A stretch of 64,000 bases of DNA, taken from assembly GCA_004563195.1 (NCBI GenBank), contig SFTJ01000033.1:14359-78358 (forward strand), given 5' to 3'. Both the position numbers and the translations under genes were made by a program. Every line of letters begins with the position of its first letter. The stretch's first letter is position 1. Below, one piece after another: positions 32,728 through 43,338 of this stretch. The DNA comes from a bacterium. GTDB lineage: Bacteria > Bacteroidota > Bacteroidia > Bacteroidales > Muribaculaceae. The notes beneath the pieces are model-generated. The model saw nothing but the letters and a program-made list of their open reading frames with translations. It was not told the origin of the DNA and ran no database searches.

Positions 32728-35424
32728 TTACTTTTCGAGGGCTGCGATGCTTTCTTTCAAGGTGGCTATCTTGCTTTCGGCGTCGGCTTTCTTCTTGCGT
32801 TCGGCATTAACCACGGCCTCGGGGGCATTGTTGACGAAGCGTTCGTTGCCGAGCTTCTTTTCTACCGATATCAAGAAACCTTCGTAGTACTTCAAGTCGG
32901 CGCGAAGTTTGGCAAGTTCTTCTTCCACATTGATGTTGTTGCCCAGAGGCACTGCATATTCGGTGGTACCTACCAGGAACGAAGCTGCGGTAGCATCTTT
33001 TTCGCTCACTTCGGCTATGGAGTCTACATTGGCGAGCTTCATGATTATCGAGCGGCACGAGTTGCTGAACTTGCCCACCACTTGCAGTTGCAGTGCATTC
33101 TTGTTAGGAATGTTCTTCTGCAGGCGTATGGTGCGTATGCCCGAGATTATCTCCTTGGCTTCGGCTATGGCTGCTATCATCTTATCGTCTACAGCGCCTG
33201 CCTTAGGCATAAGCGAGAGCATGATGCTTTCGCCCGGCTTGCGCTCGGTGATGTGTTGCCAGAGTTCCTCGGTGATAAATGGCATAAACGGATGAAGCAT
33301 GCACAGCAGCGACTCGAAGTATTTGAGTGTAACCTCATAAGTAGTGCGGTCGATAGGTTGCTGATAAGCAGGCTTAATCATTTCGAGATACCAGCTCGAG
33401 AATTCGTCCCAGAAGAGGCGATAAACTGCCATCAAGGCTTCGCTGATGCGGAACTTGCTGAAGAGGTCGTCTACTTCGGCGAGCACGCTGTTGAGTTGCG
33501 ATTCAAACCACTTGGTGGCTATTTGTGCATATTCGGGTTGCTCTATGTCGGCCACTTCCCAGCCCTTAACGAGGCGGAAGGCGTTCCAAATCTTATTGTT
33601 GAAGTTACGGCCTTGTTCGCAGAGCGAGTCGTCGTAAAGGATGTCGTTTCCGGCAGGAGCGGCAAGCATCAAGCCCATGCGCACGCCGTCGGCGCCGTAG
33701 CGTTCCATGAGTTCTATCGGGTCGGGCGAGTTGCCGAGCGATTTCGACATTTTGCGGCCCAACTTATCGCGCACGATGCCTGTGAAATACACGTTGCGGA
33801 ATGGCATAGCCTTCTGATATTCGTAGCCAGCCATAATCATGCGGGCAACCCAGAAGAAAATGATGTCCGGACCGGTGACAAGGTCGTTGGTGGGATAGTA
33901 ATACTTAATTTCTTCGTTGTCGGGGTTGTTGATGCCATCGAAGAGCGATATTGGCCATAGCCACGACGAGAACCAGGTGTCGAGGGCATCCTCGTCCTGT
34001 GACAGGTCGGCAAGTTGCAAGTTGGCGTTGCCCGAGGCAGTGCGTGCCTTTTCGAGCGCCTTCTCGGCTGTTTCGGCTACCACATAGGCGCGTTCGCCGT
34101 TTGCGTCCTTCTCACCATAATAGTAAGCAGGGATGCGGTGACCCCACCACAGCTGTCGGCTGATGCACCAGTCTTGAATGTTTTCAAGCCAGTTGCGGTA
34201 AGTCGATTTGTATTTAGCGGGCACAAACTTTATGTCGTCGTTCATCACCGGCGGAAGAGCTATTTCGGCAAAGTGCTTCATGTCGATAAACCATTGGAGC
34301 GACAAGCGAGGCTCGATAGCCACCTTGGTGCGTTCCGAGTAGCCCACTTTGTTGGTGTAGTCTTCTACCTTTTCGAGCAATCCGGCTGCATCCAAGTCTT
34401 TCACTATCTGCTTGCGCACATCGAAGCGGTCCATACCCACATACAGCGGCGATTGCTTCGACACTGTGCCGTCGGGGTTGAAGATGTCGATGGTTTCAAG
34501 GTTATGGGTCTTGCCAAGCATATAGTCGTTCACGTCGTGAGCCGGAGTCACTTTCAAGCAACCCGTACCGAACTCTATGTCCACGTAGCGGTCCTCTATC
34601 ACATTAATCACGCGGCCCACCAGTGGCACTATCACCTTCTTGCCCTTGAGCCATTGGTTCTTAGGGTCTTTTGGGTTGATACACATAGCGGTATCGCCCA
34701 TGATGGTTTCGGGGCGGGTGGTGGCAACCACAGCATAGCGGCGTCCCTGTGCATCGCGATGCACCACTTCGCCTTCAGCACCGGTTTCGCCGCTCATATC
34801 ATCGTCGGCAACATAGTAGCGTAGATAGTAGAGCTTCGATTTTTCTTCTTCGTGATACACCTCATCGTCGCTCAAGGCAGTCTGGTTCTTAGGATCCCAG
34901 TTAACCATGCGCAATCCACGGTAAATCAATCCCTTGTCGTAGAGGTCGCAGAACACCTTTATAACGCTTTCGCTGCGCTTTTCATCCATAGTGAAAGCGG
35001 TGCGGCTCCAGTCGCACGAAGCGCCAAGCTTCTTGAGCTGCTCCAAAATGATTCCGCCGTGCTTGCGGGTCCAGTCCCATGCGTGTTCCAAGAATTGTTC
35101 GCGGGTGAGGTCGGTCTTCTTGATGCCTTCATCGGCGAGCTTGTTTATTACCTTGGTTTCGGTGGCGATACTTGCGTGGTCGGTTCCCGGCACCCAAAGG
35201 GCATTCTTGCCCAACATGCGTGCGCGGCGTATCAATATGTCTTGAATAGTGTTGTTGAGCATGTGTCCCATGTGCAACACGCCGGTTACGTTGGGTGGCG
35301 GTATCACTATGGTGTAGGGCTCTCGTTCGTCGGGGACAGACTTAAACATGTCGTTGTCCATCCAGTATTTGTACCATTTGTCTTCTACTTCCGATGGGTC
35401 GTACTTGGTAGCCAATTCGTTCAT
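32728..35424 (-). CDS. valS: Valyl-tRNA synthetase
   Basis: 898 residues from ATG 35424 ([10 protein letters not shown]). It charges tRNA-Val with valine and edits threonine. Class I motifs are HMGH (residues 51-54, in [13 protein letters not shown]) and KMSKS (558-562). The CP1 editing domain (about 200-410), the anticodon-binding domain (about 650-800) and the C-terminal coiled coil that ends in [10 protein letters not shown] are all present. An in-frame upstream ATG at 35490 would add 22 residues that are not family-like. A promoter element at 35541-35548 and a terminator at 32659-32704 make it monocistronic. Confidence 0.96.
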   Translation of the reverse strand: MNELATKYDPSEVEDKWYKYWMDNDMFKSVPDEREPYTIVIPPPNVTGVLHMGHMLNNTIQDILIRRARMLGKNALWVPGTDHASIATETKVINKLADEGIKKTDLTREQFLEHAWDWTRKHGGIILEQLKKLGASCDWSRTAFTMDEKRSESVIKVFCDLYDKGLIYRGLRMVNWDPKNQTALSDDEVYHEEEKSKLYYLRYYVADDDMSGETGAEGEVVHRDAQGRRYAVVATTRPETIMGDTAMCINPKDPKNQWLKGKKVIVPLVGRVINVIEDRYVDIEFGTGCLKVTPAHDVNDYMLGKTHNLETIDIFNPDGTVSKQSPLYVGMDRFDVRKQIVKDLDAAGLLEKVEDYTNKVGYSERTKVAIEPRLSLQWFIDMKHFAEIALPPVMNDDIKFVPAKYKSTYRNWLENIQDWCISRQLWWGHRIPAYYYGEKDANGERAYVVAETAEKALEKARTASGNANLQLADLSQDEDALDTWFSSWLWPISLFDGINNPDNEEIKYYYPTNDLVTGPDIIFFWVARMIMAGYEYQKAMPFRNVYFTGIVRDKLGRKMSKSLGNSPDPIELMERYGADGVRMGLMLAAPAGNDILYDDSLCEQGRNFNNKIWNAFRLVKGWEVADIEQPEYAQIATKWFESQLNSVLAEVDDLFSKFRISEALMAVYRLFWDEFSSWYLEMIKPAYQQPIDRTTYEVTLKYFESLLCMLHPFMPFITEELWQHITERKPGESIMLSLMPKAGAVDDKMIAAIAEAKEIISGIRTIRLQKNIPNKNALQLQVVGKFSNSCRSIIMKLANVDSIAEVSEKDATAASFLVGTTEYAVPLGNNINVEEELAKLRADLKYYEGFLISVEKKLGNERFVNNAPEAVVNAERKKKADAESKIATLKESIAALEK

Positions 35425-35540
35425 AATTCCGAGTTTTATTTCGTTTCGTTGTAAAAATTTTTGTCTGTTTTGTTTTGTAATTGTTGTCATTGCAAGCCGT
35501 TGATTATAGGCATTTTGCCCCGGCGCACAATTTCAAACTG

Positions 35541-35548
35541 CAAAATTA
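35541..35548 (-). promoter_or_regulatory. TAnnTTTG promoter element for valS
   Basis: Minus strand TAATTTTG, about 115 bases before the ATG. No T-box-like leader is recognisable in the short leader. Confidence 0.5.
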
Positions 35549-35619
35549 CTAAATAATTATGATTATAATTGCCGAGAAAGTGATTTTTTTACCACAATTT
35601 GTTGGTAGGCGGGTATTAG

Positions 35620-35712
35620 GCGGCTGCGCCGCGGTTAGAGGGCATCACCTTGGCGGTGATGCGGTTAGAGGGCGGCTGCGCCGCGGTTATTTTGGCAGCT
35701 GCGCTGCGGTTA
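35620..35712 (+). repeat. Array of four mini-hairpin modules
   Basis: GCGGC-TGC-GCCGC (35620), GCATCACC-TTGGC-GGTGATGC (35642), GCGGC-TGC-GCCGC (35672), GCAGC-TGC-GCTGC (35695), each followed by GGTTA. It lies between the valS promoter and the 3' side of trpB; CACGGATTTTCACGG-type phrases follow at 35733-35800. Confidence 0.9.
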
Positions 35713-35832
35713 GCGGGCAGCGTCGTTTTTTAACACGGATTTTCACGGAATTATGCGGATTTTCACGAGATTGTGTTTATCTGTGCTATGTTTTGTGTTA
35801 TCTGTGTTTTTTATTACCGCATAGGCAGCGAA

Positions 35833-35942
35833 GGTATCCAACCTAAAATGTTGAACGCACGAGGGTGAAGCCCGAGTGCTCTTAGCCGGGGGGTAAGCGT
35901 CAGCGCAACCCTCGGAATGCAAGCCACCAAAAGAACGCGAAT
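35833..35942 (+). repeat. Partial, degenerate copy of the composite repeat
   Basis: It begins GGTATCCAACCTAAAATG and keeps the GAAGCCCGAGTGCTCTTAGC part and the AAGAACGCGA part, but the right half with the CGAGCC palindromes is missing. Same orientation as 20849-21106. Confidence 0.75.
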
Positions 35943-35968
35943 GACCACAAATAATCTGTGAAATCTGT

Positions 35969-36004
35969 GAAAAATCGCCGCAGCGGGGTGTTGCTGCGGC
36001 GATT
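35969..36004 (-). terminator. Intrinsic terminator of the trpB-like gene
   Basis: AATCGCCGCAGC (35973-35984) pairs with GCTGCGGCGATT (35993-36004). On the minus strand TTT follows. It begins 40 bases after the stop. Confidence 0.85.
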
Positions 36005-36043
36005 AGCGTGCTATTATGAAAACAATTCTGCTTGTGTTGTTAT

Positions 36044-37420
36044 CTATTTTGCGTCTACTTTAGGCAGTTGTGCTATCGAGGCTGCTATGTCGGCATCGGT
36101 AGGGATAACGTCGCTCATGGTGCCGTTGTTAAACTGCTCATAAGCCACAAGGTCGAAGTAACCGGTGCCTGTCAAGCCGAATACTATGGTCTTTTCTTCG
36201 CCGGTCTGCTTGCACTTGAGGGCTTCATCGATGGCTACGCGAATGGCGTGGCTGCTCTCCGGTGCAGGTAAGATGCCTTCCACGCGAGCAAATTGCTCGG
36301 CTGCGGCAAACACCGATGTCTGTTCCACGGCGCGGGCTTCCATGAGTCCGTCGTGGTAGAGTTGCGACAAGATGGTGCTCATGCCGTGGAAGCGGAGTCC
36401 TCCGGCGTGGCTGGCTGATGGAATAAACTGGCTGCCGAGGGTATACATCTTAGCCAACGGGCATATCATGCCGGTGTCGCAGAAGTCGTAGGCAAATGTG
36501 CCGCGTGTGAAGCTTGGGCACGATGCGGGCTCTACGGCTATTATCTGATAGTCGGCCTCGCCGCGGAGTTTTTCGCCTATAAACGGGCTCACCAATCCGC
36601 CTAAGTTCGAACCGCCGCCTGCACATCCTATAATGATATCGGGCTTGATGCCGTATTTGTCGAGTGCAGTCTTGGTTTCAAGACCTATAATGGTTTGGTG
36701 CAAAAGCACTTGGTTGAGCACCGAACCGAGCACATAGCGATAGCCTTCCTGCGATACGGCGGCTTCTACGGCTTCCGAAATGGCGCAACCGAGGCTTCCT
36801 GTGGTGTCGGGGTATTCGGCAAGAATCTTACGACCTATGTTGGTATTCATGCTCGGCGAAGGAGTGACCTTAGCGCCGTAGGTGCGCATTACCTCGCGGC
36901 GGAAGGGTTTTTGCTCGTAGGAACATTTCACCATATACACTTGGCAGTCGAGCCCGAAGTAAGCGCAAGCCATGCTCAGCGCCGTACCCCACTGTCCGGC
37001 ACCCGTCTCGGTGGTTACGCCTTTCAAGCCTTGCTTCTTGGCATAATAGGCTTGAGCGATAGCCGAATTGAGTTTGTGGCTGCCCGAGGTGTTGTTGCCC
37101 TCAAATTTGTAGTAGATTTTGGCAGGAGTGCCGAGGGCGTTCTCAAGAAAATAGGCACGCACCAGCGGCGACGGGCGATACATCTTGTAGAACTTATATA
37201 TCTCATCAGGGATGTCAATCCACTTGGTGTCGTTGTCGAGTTCCTGTTTGCAGAGTTCGGCGCAGAATATCGGCTCGAGTTCGCTCTGCGATAATGGTTG
37301 ACCGTTGGCGGGGTTGATGAGCGGCGCGGGCTTGTTCTTCATGTCGGCGCGCACATTGTACCATTGTCTCGGTATCTCGTCTTCGGCAAGATAAATCTTG
37401 TAAGGAATCTTTTCTTCCAT
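36044..37420 (-). CDS. Tryptophan synthase beta chain, TrpB2 type
   Basis: 458 residues, a PLP enzyme joining indole and serine to tryptophan. The PLP lysine is Lys116 in SGSHKLN, and the glycine-rich phosphate loop GCAGGGSNLGG and the ETGAGQWG segment (which holds the indole-site Glu in TrpB proteins) are present. The length and N-terminal extension fit the TrpB2 group rather than TrpB1 (about 400 residues). TrpB2 enzymes are thought to work without TrpA, scavenging free indole. No trpA or other trp gene is adjacent, and the gene stands alone with a terminator. Confidence 0.93.
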   Translation of the reverse strand: MEEKIPYKIYLAEDEIPRQWYNVRADMKNKPAPLINPANGQPLSQSELEPIFCAELCKQELDNDTKWIDIPDEIYKFYKMYRPSPLVRAYFLENALGTPAKIYYKFEGNNTSGSHKLNSAIAQAYYAKKQGLKGVTTETGAGQWGTALSMACAYFGLDCQVYMVKCSYEQKPFRREVMRTYGAKVTPSPSMNTNIGRKILAEYPDTTGSLGCAISEAVEAAVSQEGYRYVLGSVLNQVLLHQTIIGLETKTALDKYGIKPDIIIGCAGGGSNLGGLVSPFIGEKLRGEADYQIIAVEPASCPSFTRGTFAYDFCDTGMICPLAKMYTLGSQFIPSASHAGGLRFHGMSTILSQLYHDGLMEARAVEQTSVFAAAEQFARVEGILPAPESSHAIRVAIDEALKCKQTGEEKTIVFGLTGTGYFDLVAYEQFNNGTMSDVIPTDADIAASIAQLPKVDAK

Positions 37421-38136
37421 GATGCTTTAAGTTTTTTATGTATTATTTACTATGTGTAATTTGTTCTCCTGTGAGAGGGGAATAAGTTATGTTGTGAATA
37501 ACTATGCATATATTGCTCCGTCTCTCTTTTCTGCCGCTAAGTTAAAATATTACTTTTTATCTCGCAATAGTTTTTGCTTATTTTTTGCTAAAAACTAAAA
37601 AATAGTGGCAAATTTTCACAATAATCATACAAAAACTATAAATATGCAATGATTTTGCAGCCATGCAACCGCTTCGCTTATTTGTGGTAATATCGGGTGT
37701 GGGTGGTGGGAAAAATGTTTTTTGGGGATGGTGTTATGGTATTAATATGCTAAAAATACGAAATATTATATCCGTTAGGCTCATTTTTTCGGTCTGTGAT
37801 GCGAATTTAATCAGGGAAATAATGCTGCATTACAAAGATGTTACAAAATAGGGGCTATTGTAGCAAAACCATGCCGCTTTTGGCTAATCGGTGCTGATAA
37901 TCCTACAAATAATAAAGATTTGATGCCATAAGCTGAGCAAAATGCCACCGTCTTTTGTGAGTTGTGCTGTTATGTGATAATAAAAAGTGTAGGGGTGTGG
38001 CAATGTGTATGAAGTGTTAATTCGCCGTGTAAAGGAAATATTGCCAAATTGTAAGCGCATAAAAGGAAATATTGTCAAACTATAGAAAAATGCTTAAAAA
38101 ACTTTCGAATTTTAAGCAAAAAAACGCAACGCGAAA
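37421..38136. other. AT-rich upstream region of SusC/SusD locus 2, no gene recognised
   Basis: About 0.7 kb without a credible open frame; the longest frames are about 60 codons and compositionally random. A TAACTTAG element at about 37540-37547 (minus strand) may serve the trpB-like gene. Confidence 0.5.
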
Positions 38137-38167
38137 TTTGATTTTAACTAATATCTTTCTAAATTTG
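38137..38167 (+). promoter_or_regulatory. Canonical Bacteroidota promoter TTTG-N19-TAAATTTG
   Basis: TTTG at 38137-38140, exactly 19 bases, TAAATTTG at 38160-38167. The start site is expected near 38173, giving a leader of about 58 bases before the susC ATG. Confidence 0.85.
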
Positions 38168-38230
38168 TAATCGAATGTTTGTAGACACGTAATTGTTTAT
38201 TACAGATAGTAACGATAATCGCATAATAAC

Positions 38231-41200
38231 ATGAACATCAAGAAACACTTATTAGTATTCGTTACGGCGATGCTAACACTAACAGCGGCAGCCCAGCAAA
38301 AAGCCTATAGAGGCGTGGTTGTAGATGACAACGGAGAGGCTGTAATCGGAGCTACCATCAAGCTGAAGAAAGGCAAGGACCTGGCAGCAACTGATATTGA
38401 TGGCAAATTCTCTCTGACCGGAGTGAAGCCCGGTGACAAAATCGTGATTACTTATGTGGGAATGAAGCCCTACGAAGTGACAGTGAAAGAAAATATGAAA
38501 ATCACGCTTCAGGCTGATGAGCAGATGCTCGACGAGGTGGTGGTTACCGCTTTCGGCGAGCAGAAACGTTCGGCATTTACCGGTTCGGCTGCTGTGGTGC
38601 AAGCCAAGACCATCGAGACAAAACAACTTACCAACGTAATAAGTGCCTTGCAAGGCGAAGCTGCCGGTGTGCAGATGATCAACAATAGCGGCGACCCTAC
38701 CTCTACACCTACTCTGCGTGTGCGCGGTTTCAGCAGTATCAGTGCCGGTAAGGACCCGCTTATCGTGGTCGACGGTGCTCCCTACGATGGCGGTTGGAAC
38801 AATATCAATCCTTCCGACGTGGCTTCGGTGACCGTGTTGAAGGATGCTTCGAGTACGGCGCTCTATGGTGCCCGCGGTGCCAACGGTGTGGTTATGATTA
38901 CCACCAAGCGCTCGTCGCAAGGCGAAGCCAAGGTGACCCTCGATGCTCGTGTGGGTTCTAACATCCGCATCTCGCGCGACTACGAGACCATTAAGAATCC
39001 GGCTCTCTACTATGAGACATATTACAAAGCACTCTACAATTATCAGACCAATGCACTCGGTGTAAGCCCGCAAGACGCCACAGCTCTTGCCAATGCTCAG
39101 ATGGCGGCTGGTGCCGGCGTGGGCGGCTTGGGTTACATCTGCTACACCGTGCCCGATGGCGAATTTTTCATAGGTGAGAACGGCAAGATGAACCCTAATG
39201 CCACTCTCGGACGTCGCGTCTACAGCAATGGCAACATCTACACCATTCGCCCCGACGACTGGCAGGACATAGCTTTCCGCCACGGTATGCGTCAGGAATA
39301 CAACCTCAATGTTACCGGTGGTAACGACCGATTGCAGTTCTACGGTTCGTTTGGCTATCTCAACAACGAAGGTATTGTGTATAACAGCGACTACAATCGC
39401 TACTCGGCTCGCATCAAAGCCGACTATCGCGCCAAGGAATGGTTTAAGATTGGTACCAACATCAACTATTCACGAAGCGAATATCACACAGTGCCAAGCG
39501 ACGACAGCGGCGTGTTCTATCAGGTGAACAATATGGCGCCTATCTATCCCGCCTACATTCGCGATGCTGCAGGAAACATCATGTATGACGAAAACGGCAA
39601 GATGTACGACTACGGCGACGGCGACGAAATAGGTTTGCAGCGCCCCGTTTTGCCTAACATCAATCCCTTGCAGGATAATTCACTCAACGTAAACAAATAT
39701 AACGAAGACTCTTACTCGGTATACGGTTATGCCGAAATTGCTCCTCAGCAATTGAAGGGCCTCAAGATTACCATCAACGGTACGGCATCCAACCGTTTCA
39801 CCAAGGGTGTAAACACTGCCAACCCGTTCTACGGCTTCTGGGAGGACAACACATCGGGCGGTACCATCACAAAATACAGCGCGCAGACATTCTCCTACAA
39901 CTTGCAACAACTCATCAACTATAACCGCGAGTTCGGTCGCCACCACGTGGAAGCACTCCTCGGTCATGAATACTACAATCAGAACTACGAGTACCTCTCG
40001 GGAACCAAGAAGAACATGGCGAACTACTTCCTCAATATGACCCTCTCGGGCGCAATTCAGGTGAGCGACGCTTCCGACTCTACAAGCGACTACAACTCCG
40101 AAGGTTTCCTTTTCCGAGGCCAATACGACTACGACCAGAAATATTTTGCCAACGTGTCGTATCGTCGCGACGCCTCGAGCCGATTCCACCCCAAGCATCG
40201 CTGGGGTAACTTCTACTCGGTGGGTGGCGCTTGGATTATTTCGCGCGAAAACTTTATGGCTCCTTCAGCCAAATGGCTCAATGTGTTGAAACTGAAGGCT
40301 TCGTTCGGTCAGCAAGGTAACGACCGTATCGGCGACTACCTCTATGTCGACACCTACAGCATCGTTAACAGCAACAACCAACTCGGCCTCGTGCTCCTGA
40401 GCAAGGGTAACGAAAACATCACTTGGGAAACCAACAACAACGTGAACGCCGGCGTGGAATTCGAACTCTTCGACAGCCGCCTGCGCGGTAACGTGGAATA
40501 CTTCTACAAGAAAACCACCGACATGCTTTGCTTCGTGCTCGCTCCTTACTCTTCGGGCTTCAACGGCACCTACGACAACATCGGTGATATGGTGAACAAG
40601 GGTGTGGAAATAGAACTCAGCGGCAGCATCATCAAGACCAAAGACATCACTTGGGACATCAATGCCAACGCTACATTCTATAAGAACATTATCGTGGAAT
40701 TGGCTCCATCGCTCAAGGAAGGCTTCGAAGTCGACGGCCACGCAGGTTACACATCGGTAAATAATGTATATTGCGAAGGTTTGCCTATCTATCAGTGGTA
40801 CCTAAAGCGCTATGCCGGCGTTAACGAAGAAGGTAAGTCTACCTGGTACTACAAGAAGGCCGACGGCACTCTGGGCACTACCGACGTTTACGGCAACGCC
40901 ACCTCATTCCTCTGCGGCGACCCGCACCCAACCGTTTATGGCGGTTTCGGAACCTCGTTTGCTGCTTACGGATTCGATATCAACATCGGTTTCACCTATT
41001 CGCTCGGCGGTAAGGCCTACGATGGTGGCTATGCTTCGCACATGACCACGCCTAACGGCATCAACGGCGGTCACTCTTTCCACCGCGATATTCTCAACGC
41101 CTGGTCGCCAATCAACACCGAGAGCAACATACCGCGCTTGCAATATGGCGACACCAACTCTACTGCTTCGAGCGACCGCTTCCTCACCAGCGCAAGCTAC

Positions 41201-41422
41201 TTGACACTTCAGAACATCAACCTTGGCTACACTTTGCCTTCGAAGTGGATTCGTTCGCTCAATTTGAGCTCGGTGCGCTTGTATGCAGCTGCATCTAATA
41301 TCTACTACTGGAGTGCTCGCCGCGGTTTCGACCCTCGCGGCTCGTTCTCCGGCGATGCCAACAACACCTATAGTTACAGCCCTGCGGCTACTATCTCGGG
41401 TGGTATTAAGGTTTCTTTCTAA
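38231..41422 (+). CDS. SusC-family TonB-dependent outer-membrane transporter (locus 2)
   Basis: 1063 residues. Signal peptide (1-20), carboxypeptidase-regulatory-like domain (about 24-95, GVVVDDNGEAVIGATIKLKKG), TonB-box/plug (LDEVVVTAFGEQKRSA, then VTVLKDASSTALYGARGANG) and a full-length barrel ending in GIKVSF. First gene of a five-gene run that starts at a canonical promoter. Codon use is more ordinary than in locus 1. The cargo is unknown because no degradative enzyme is linked; the downstream surface lipoproteins suggest a glycan or peptide uptake system. Confidence 0.95.
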   Translation: MNIKKHLLVFVTAMLTLTAAAQQKAYRGVVVDDNGEAVIGATIKLKKGKDLAATDIDGKFSLTGVKPGDKIVITYVGMKPYEVTVKENMKITLQADEQMLDEVVVTAFGEQKRSAFTGSAAVVQAKTIETKQLTNVISALQGEAAGVQMINNSGDPTSTPTLRVRGFSSISAGKDPLIVVDGAPYDGGWNNINPSDVASVTVLKDASSTALYGARGANGVVMITTKRSSQGEAKVTLDARVGSNIRISRDYETIKNPALYYETYYKALYNYQTNALGVSPQDATALANAQMAAGAGVGGLGYICYTVPDGEFFIGENGKMNPNATLGRRVYSNGNIYTIRPDDWQDIAFRHGMRQEYNLNVTGGNDRLQFYGSFGYLNNEGIVYNSDYNRYSARIKADYRAKEWFKIGTNINYSRSEYHTVPSDDSGVFYQVNNMAPIYPAYIRDAAGNIMYDENGKMYDYGDGDEIGLQRPVLPNINPLQDNSLNVNKYNEDSYSVYGYAEIAPQQLKGLKITINGTASNRFTKGVNTANPFYGFWEDNTSGGTITKYSAQTFSYNLQQLINYNREFGRHHVEALLGHEYYNQNYEYLSGTKKNMANYFLNMTLSGAIQVSDASDSTSDYNSEGFLFRGQYDYDQKYFANVSYRRDASSRFHPKHRWGNFYSVGGAWIISRENFMAPSAKWLNVLKLKASFGQQGNDRIGDYLYVDTYSIVNSNNQLGLVLLSKGNENITWETNNNVNAGVEFELFDSRLRGNVEYFYKKTTDMLCFVLAPYSSGFNGTYDNIGDMVNKGVEIELSGSIIKTKDITWDINANATFYKNIIVELAPSLKEGFEVDGHAGYTSVNNVYCEGLPIYQWYLKRYAGVNEEGKSTWYYKKADGTLGTTDVYGNATSFLCGDPHPTVYGGFGTSFAAYGFDINIGFTYSLGGKAYDGGYASHMTTPNGINGGHSFHRDILNAWSPINTESNIPRLQYGDTNSTASSDRFLTSASYLTLQNINLGYTLPSKWIRSLNLSSVRLYAAASNIYYWSARRGFDPRGSFSGDANNTYSYSPAATISGGIKVSF

Positions 41423-41446
41423 TAATCCTAAAACTATTCAGAAACA

Positions 41447-43222
41447 ATGAGAACCAACATATTTAATATGATAAGCAACAAAACCAAGTGCGTGGCTTTG
41501 GCGATGGCCGCCATGATGACCACCACTTCGTGCATCGAAACCACCCTCCCCACAAGCGTGCTTACTGCCGACCAAATTAAGGAAATGGCGTCGTCGCAGG
41601 AAGGTTTGCTCAACGGTATAGTTTCTTACATGATTACCGTCGACTCTTGGGGCGATCAGACATATCCGGTTAACGACTGGGGCTATCCTTGTCAAATGTA
41701 TTTCCGCGAAACTCAAGGCCAAGATTTCCCTGTGCTCACGAGCGGTTACAACTATTGGTACTCTATCGAAGCCGGTACCGAAACCCGTTACACTCCTTAT
41801 TACACCTATCGATTCTACTACAACCTCGTGAAGTGTTGCAACAACCTTATAGGCGTGGTAGATCCCGAAACAGCACCTACGCTTTCGCGTCAATATCTGG
41901 GCTGCGCCCTGGCTTATCGTGCCATGGCTTACCTGGATATGGCTCGTATGTTTGAATACAAGCGCACCGGCGTGCCTTCGGTCGATGCTAAGGCCGATGA
42001 ACTCGGTTGCTGGGGCTTGACTGTGCCTATCGTTACCGAGGACCAGGAGTTGGAGCAAATAAAGCAAAACAAGCGCGCTCACTTCACCGATATGTATCGT
42101 TTTATCCTCACCGACTTGAATCGCGCTCAAGAATATATCGACGGATTTACTCGTGCCAGCAAAACCTTGCCCGACAAGAGCGTGGTTTACGGCCTCAAGG
42201 CTCGCCTTTACCTCGAACTCGGCTCAAGATTTGAAAATGCGCCCGAGGACTTGCAAGCAATGATAGAAAGCGATGCTTCGAGCGACACTTACGACAAACT
42301 TAACGTGCAGAGCGCTCGCGAATGCTACTCATTGGCTCGCGAATATGCTCGCAAGGCTCAGATAGGCTATTCGCCCACCACCGCCGAGCAATGGCTCAAT
42401 AGCGAAACCGGTTTCAACACTGCGGTATCGTCGTGGATGTGGGATGTGGAATACACCACCAAGGAGCAGCTCACCGATATTTTCTGCAGCTTCACCGGCA
42501 CCATAAACAACGAAGCCGATTGGAGTATGGGTCGTGGTTATAGCGCTGTGAGAATGATAGGTAGCGCACTCTATAGCATGATTGAAGAAGGCGACTGGCG
42601 TCGTTGGTCGTTTATCGACCCTAATTATGCCACCACCGATGCCGGTTACGACCGCTTCACTCTGCAGGAAATCAACGGCACCAAGATTTCGCTCACCACA
42701 CTCACCAAGAGCGAGTGGAAGGCTCTCCCTGCCTACGCAAGCACCAAGTTCCGCTACGCTGCAGGCGGCAAGACCGACTACGAAGTTGGTTGTCTTGTCG
42801 ACATACCGCTCATGCGTATGGAGGAAATGAAGTTTATCGAAATCGAAACCACTGCCTACCTCGATGGTTTGGCTGCCGGTACAAATATGCTTCGCGATTT
42901 TATCAACACCTATCGCTACACCGACGGCTCTTACACCGCTCGCAACCCTGTGAGCATACCTTTGTTCCTGTCGCAACTCATGACACAAAAGCGCATCGAG
43001 TTCTGGGGCGAAGGTATCAACTACTTCGACTACAAACGCCTGCGTATGCAAGTGCGCCGCAGCGACAACACCAACTACGAGTCGCAATTTATGCTCGACT
43101 CGGTAGAAGGTTATGTGGCTCCGTGGATGAACTACTACATCCTTGAATTCGAGGCGGATATGAATCCCAATATCGTGCCTAACCCCGACACGTCGGGTTG
43201 CATCACAGCCACTGTGAAATAA
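41447..43222 (+). CDS. SusD/RagB-family surface lipoprotein (locus 2)
   Basis: 591 residues, with an N-terminal membrane-directing segment and lipobox TTSC (Cys at about residue 28). The helical SusD fold is recognised from YLGCALAYRAMAYLDMARMFE near 150-170 and the C-terminal LMTQKRIEFWGEGINYFDYKR. It starts 24 bases after susC. The protein is longer than locus 1 SusD (591 versus 509), so the loops that face the ligand differ. It should act as the lid and binding protein of the upstream transporter. Confidence 0.94.
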   Translation: MRTNIFNMISNKTKCVALAMAAMMTTTSCIETTLPTSVLTADQIKEMASSQEGLLNGIVSYMITVDSWGDQTYPVNDWGYPCQMYFRETQGQDFPVLTSGYNYWYSIEAGTETRYTPYYTYRFYYNLVKCCNNLIGVVDPETAPTLSRQYLGCALAYRAMAYLDMARMFEYKRTGVPSVDAKADELGCWGLTVPIVTEDQELEQIKQNKRAHFTDMYRFILTDLNRAQEYIDGFTRASKTLPDKSVVYGLKARLYLELGSRFENAPEDLQAMIESDASSDTYDKLNVQSARECYSLAREYARKAQIGYSPTTAEQWLNSETGFNTAVSSWMWDVEYTTKEQLTDIFCSFTGTINNEADWSMGRGYSAVRMIGSALYSMIEEGDWRRWSFIDPNYATTDAGYDRFTLQEINGTKISLTTLTKSEWKALPAYASTKFRYAAGGKTDYEVGCLVDIPLMRMEEMKFIEIETTAYLDGLAAGTNMLRDFINTYRYTDGSYTARNPVSIPLFLSQLMTQKRIEFWGEGINYFDYKRLRMQVRRSDNTNYESQFMLDSVEGYVAPWMNYYILEFEADMNPNIVPNPDTSGCITATVK

Positions 43223-43240
43223 TCATTTCGAAAACAATAG

Positions 43241-43265
43241 CCACGGGGTGAAAGTCACCCCGTGG
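43241..43265 (+). promoter_or_regulatory. Perfect 10-bp intercistronic hairpin after susD of locus 2
   Basis: CCACGGGGTG (43241-43250), loop AAAGT, CACCCCGTGG (43256-43265), then TAAAAAAG. No T-run, so it is more likely an mRNA stabilising or processing element between susD and the lipoprotein genes than a full terminator. Confidence 0.6.
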
Positions 43266-43338
43266 TAAAAAAGAAGAGATATTTTATCGACAGAAAACTC
43301 AAAAGAAACACTATAAATAAAAAAAACTGCTTACGACT

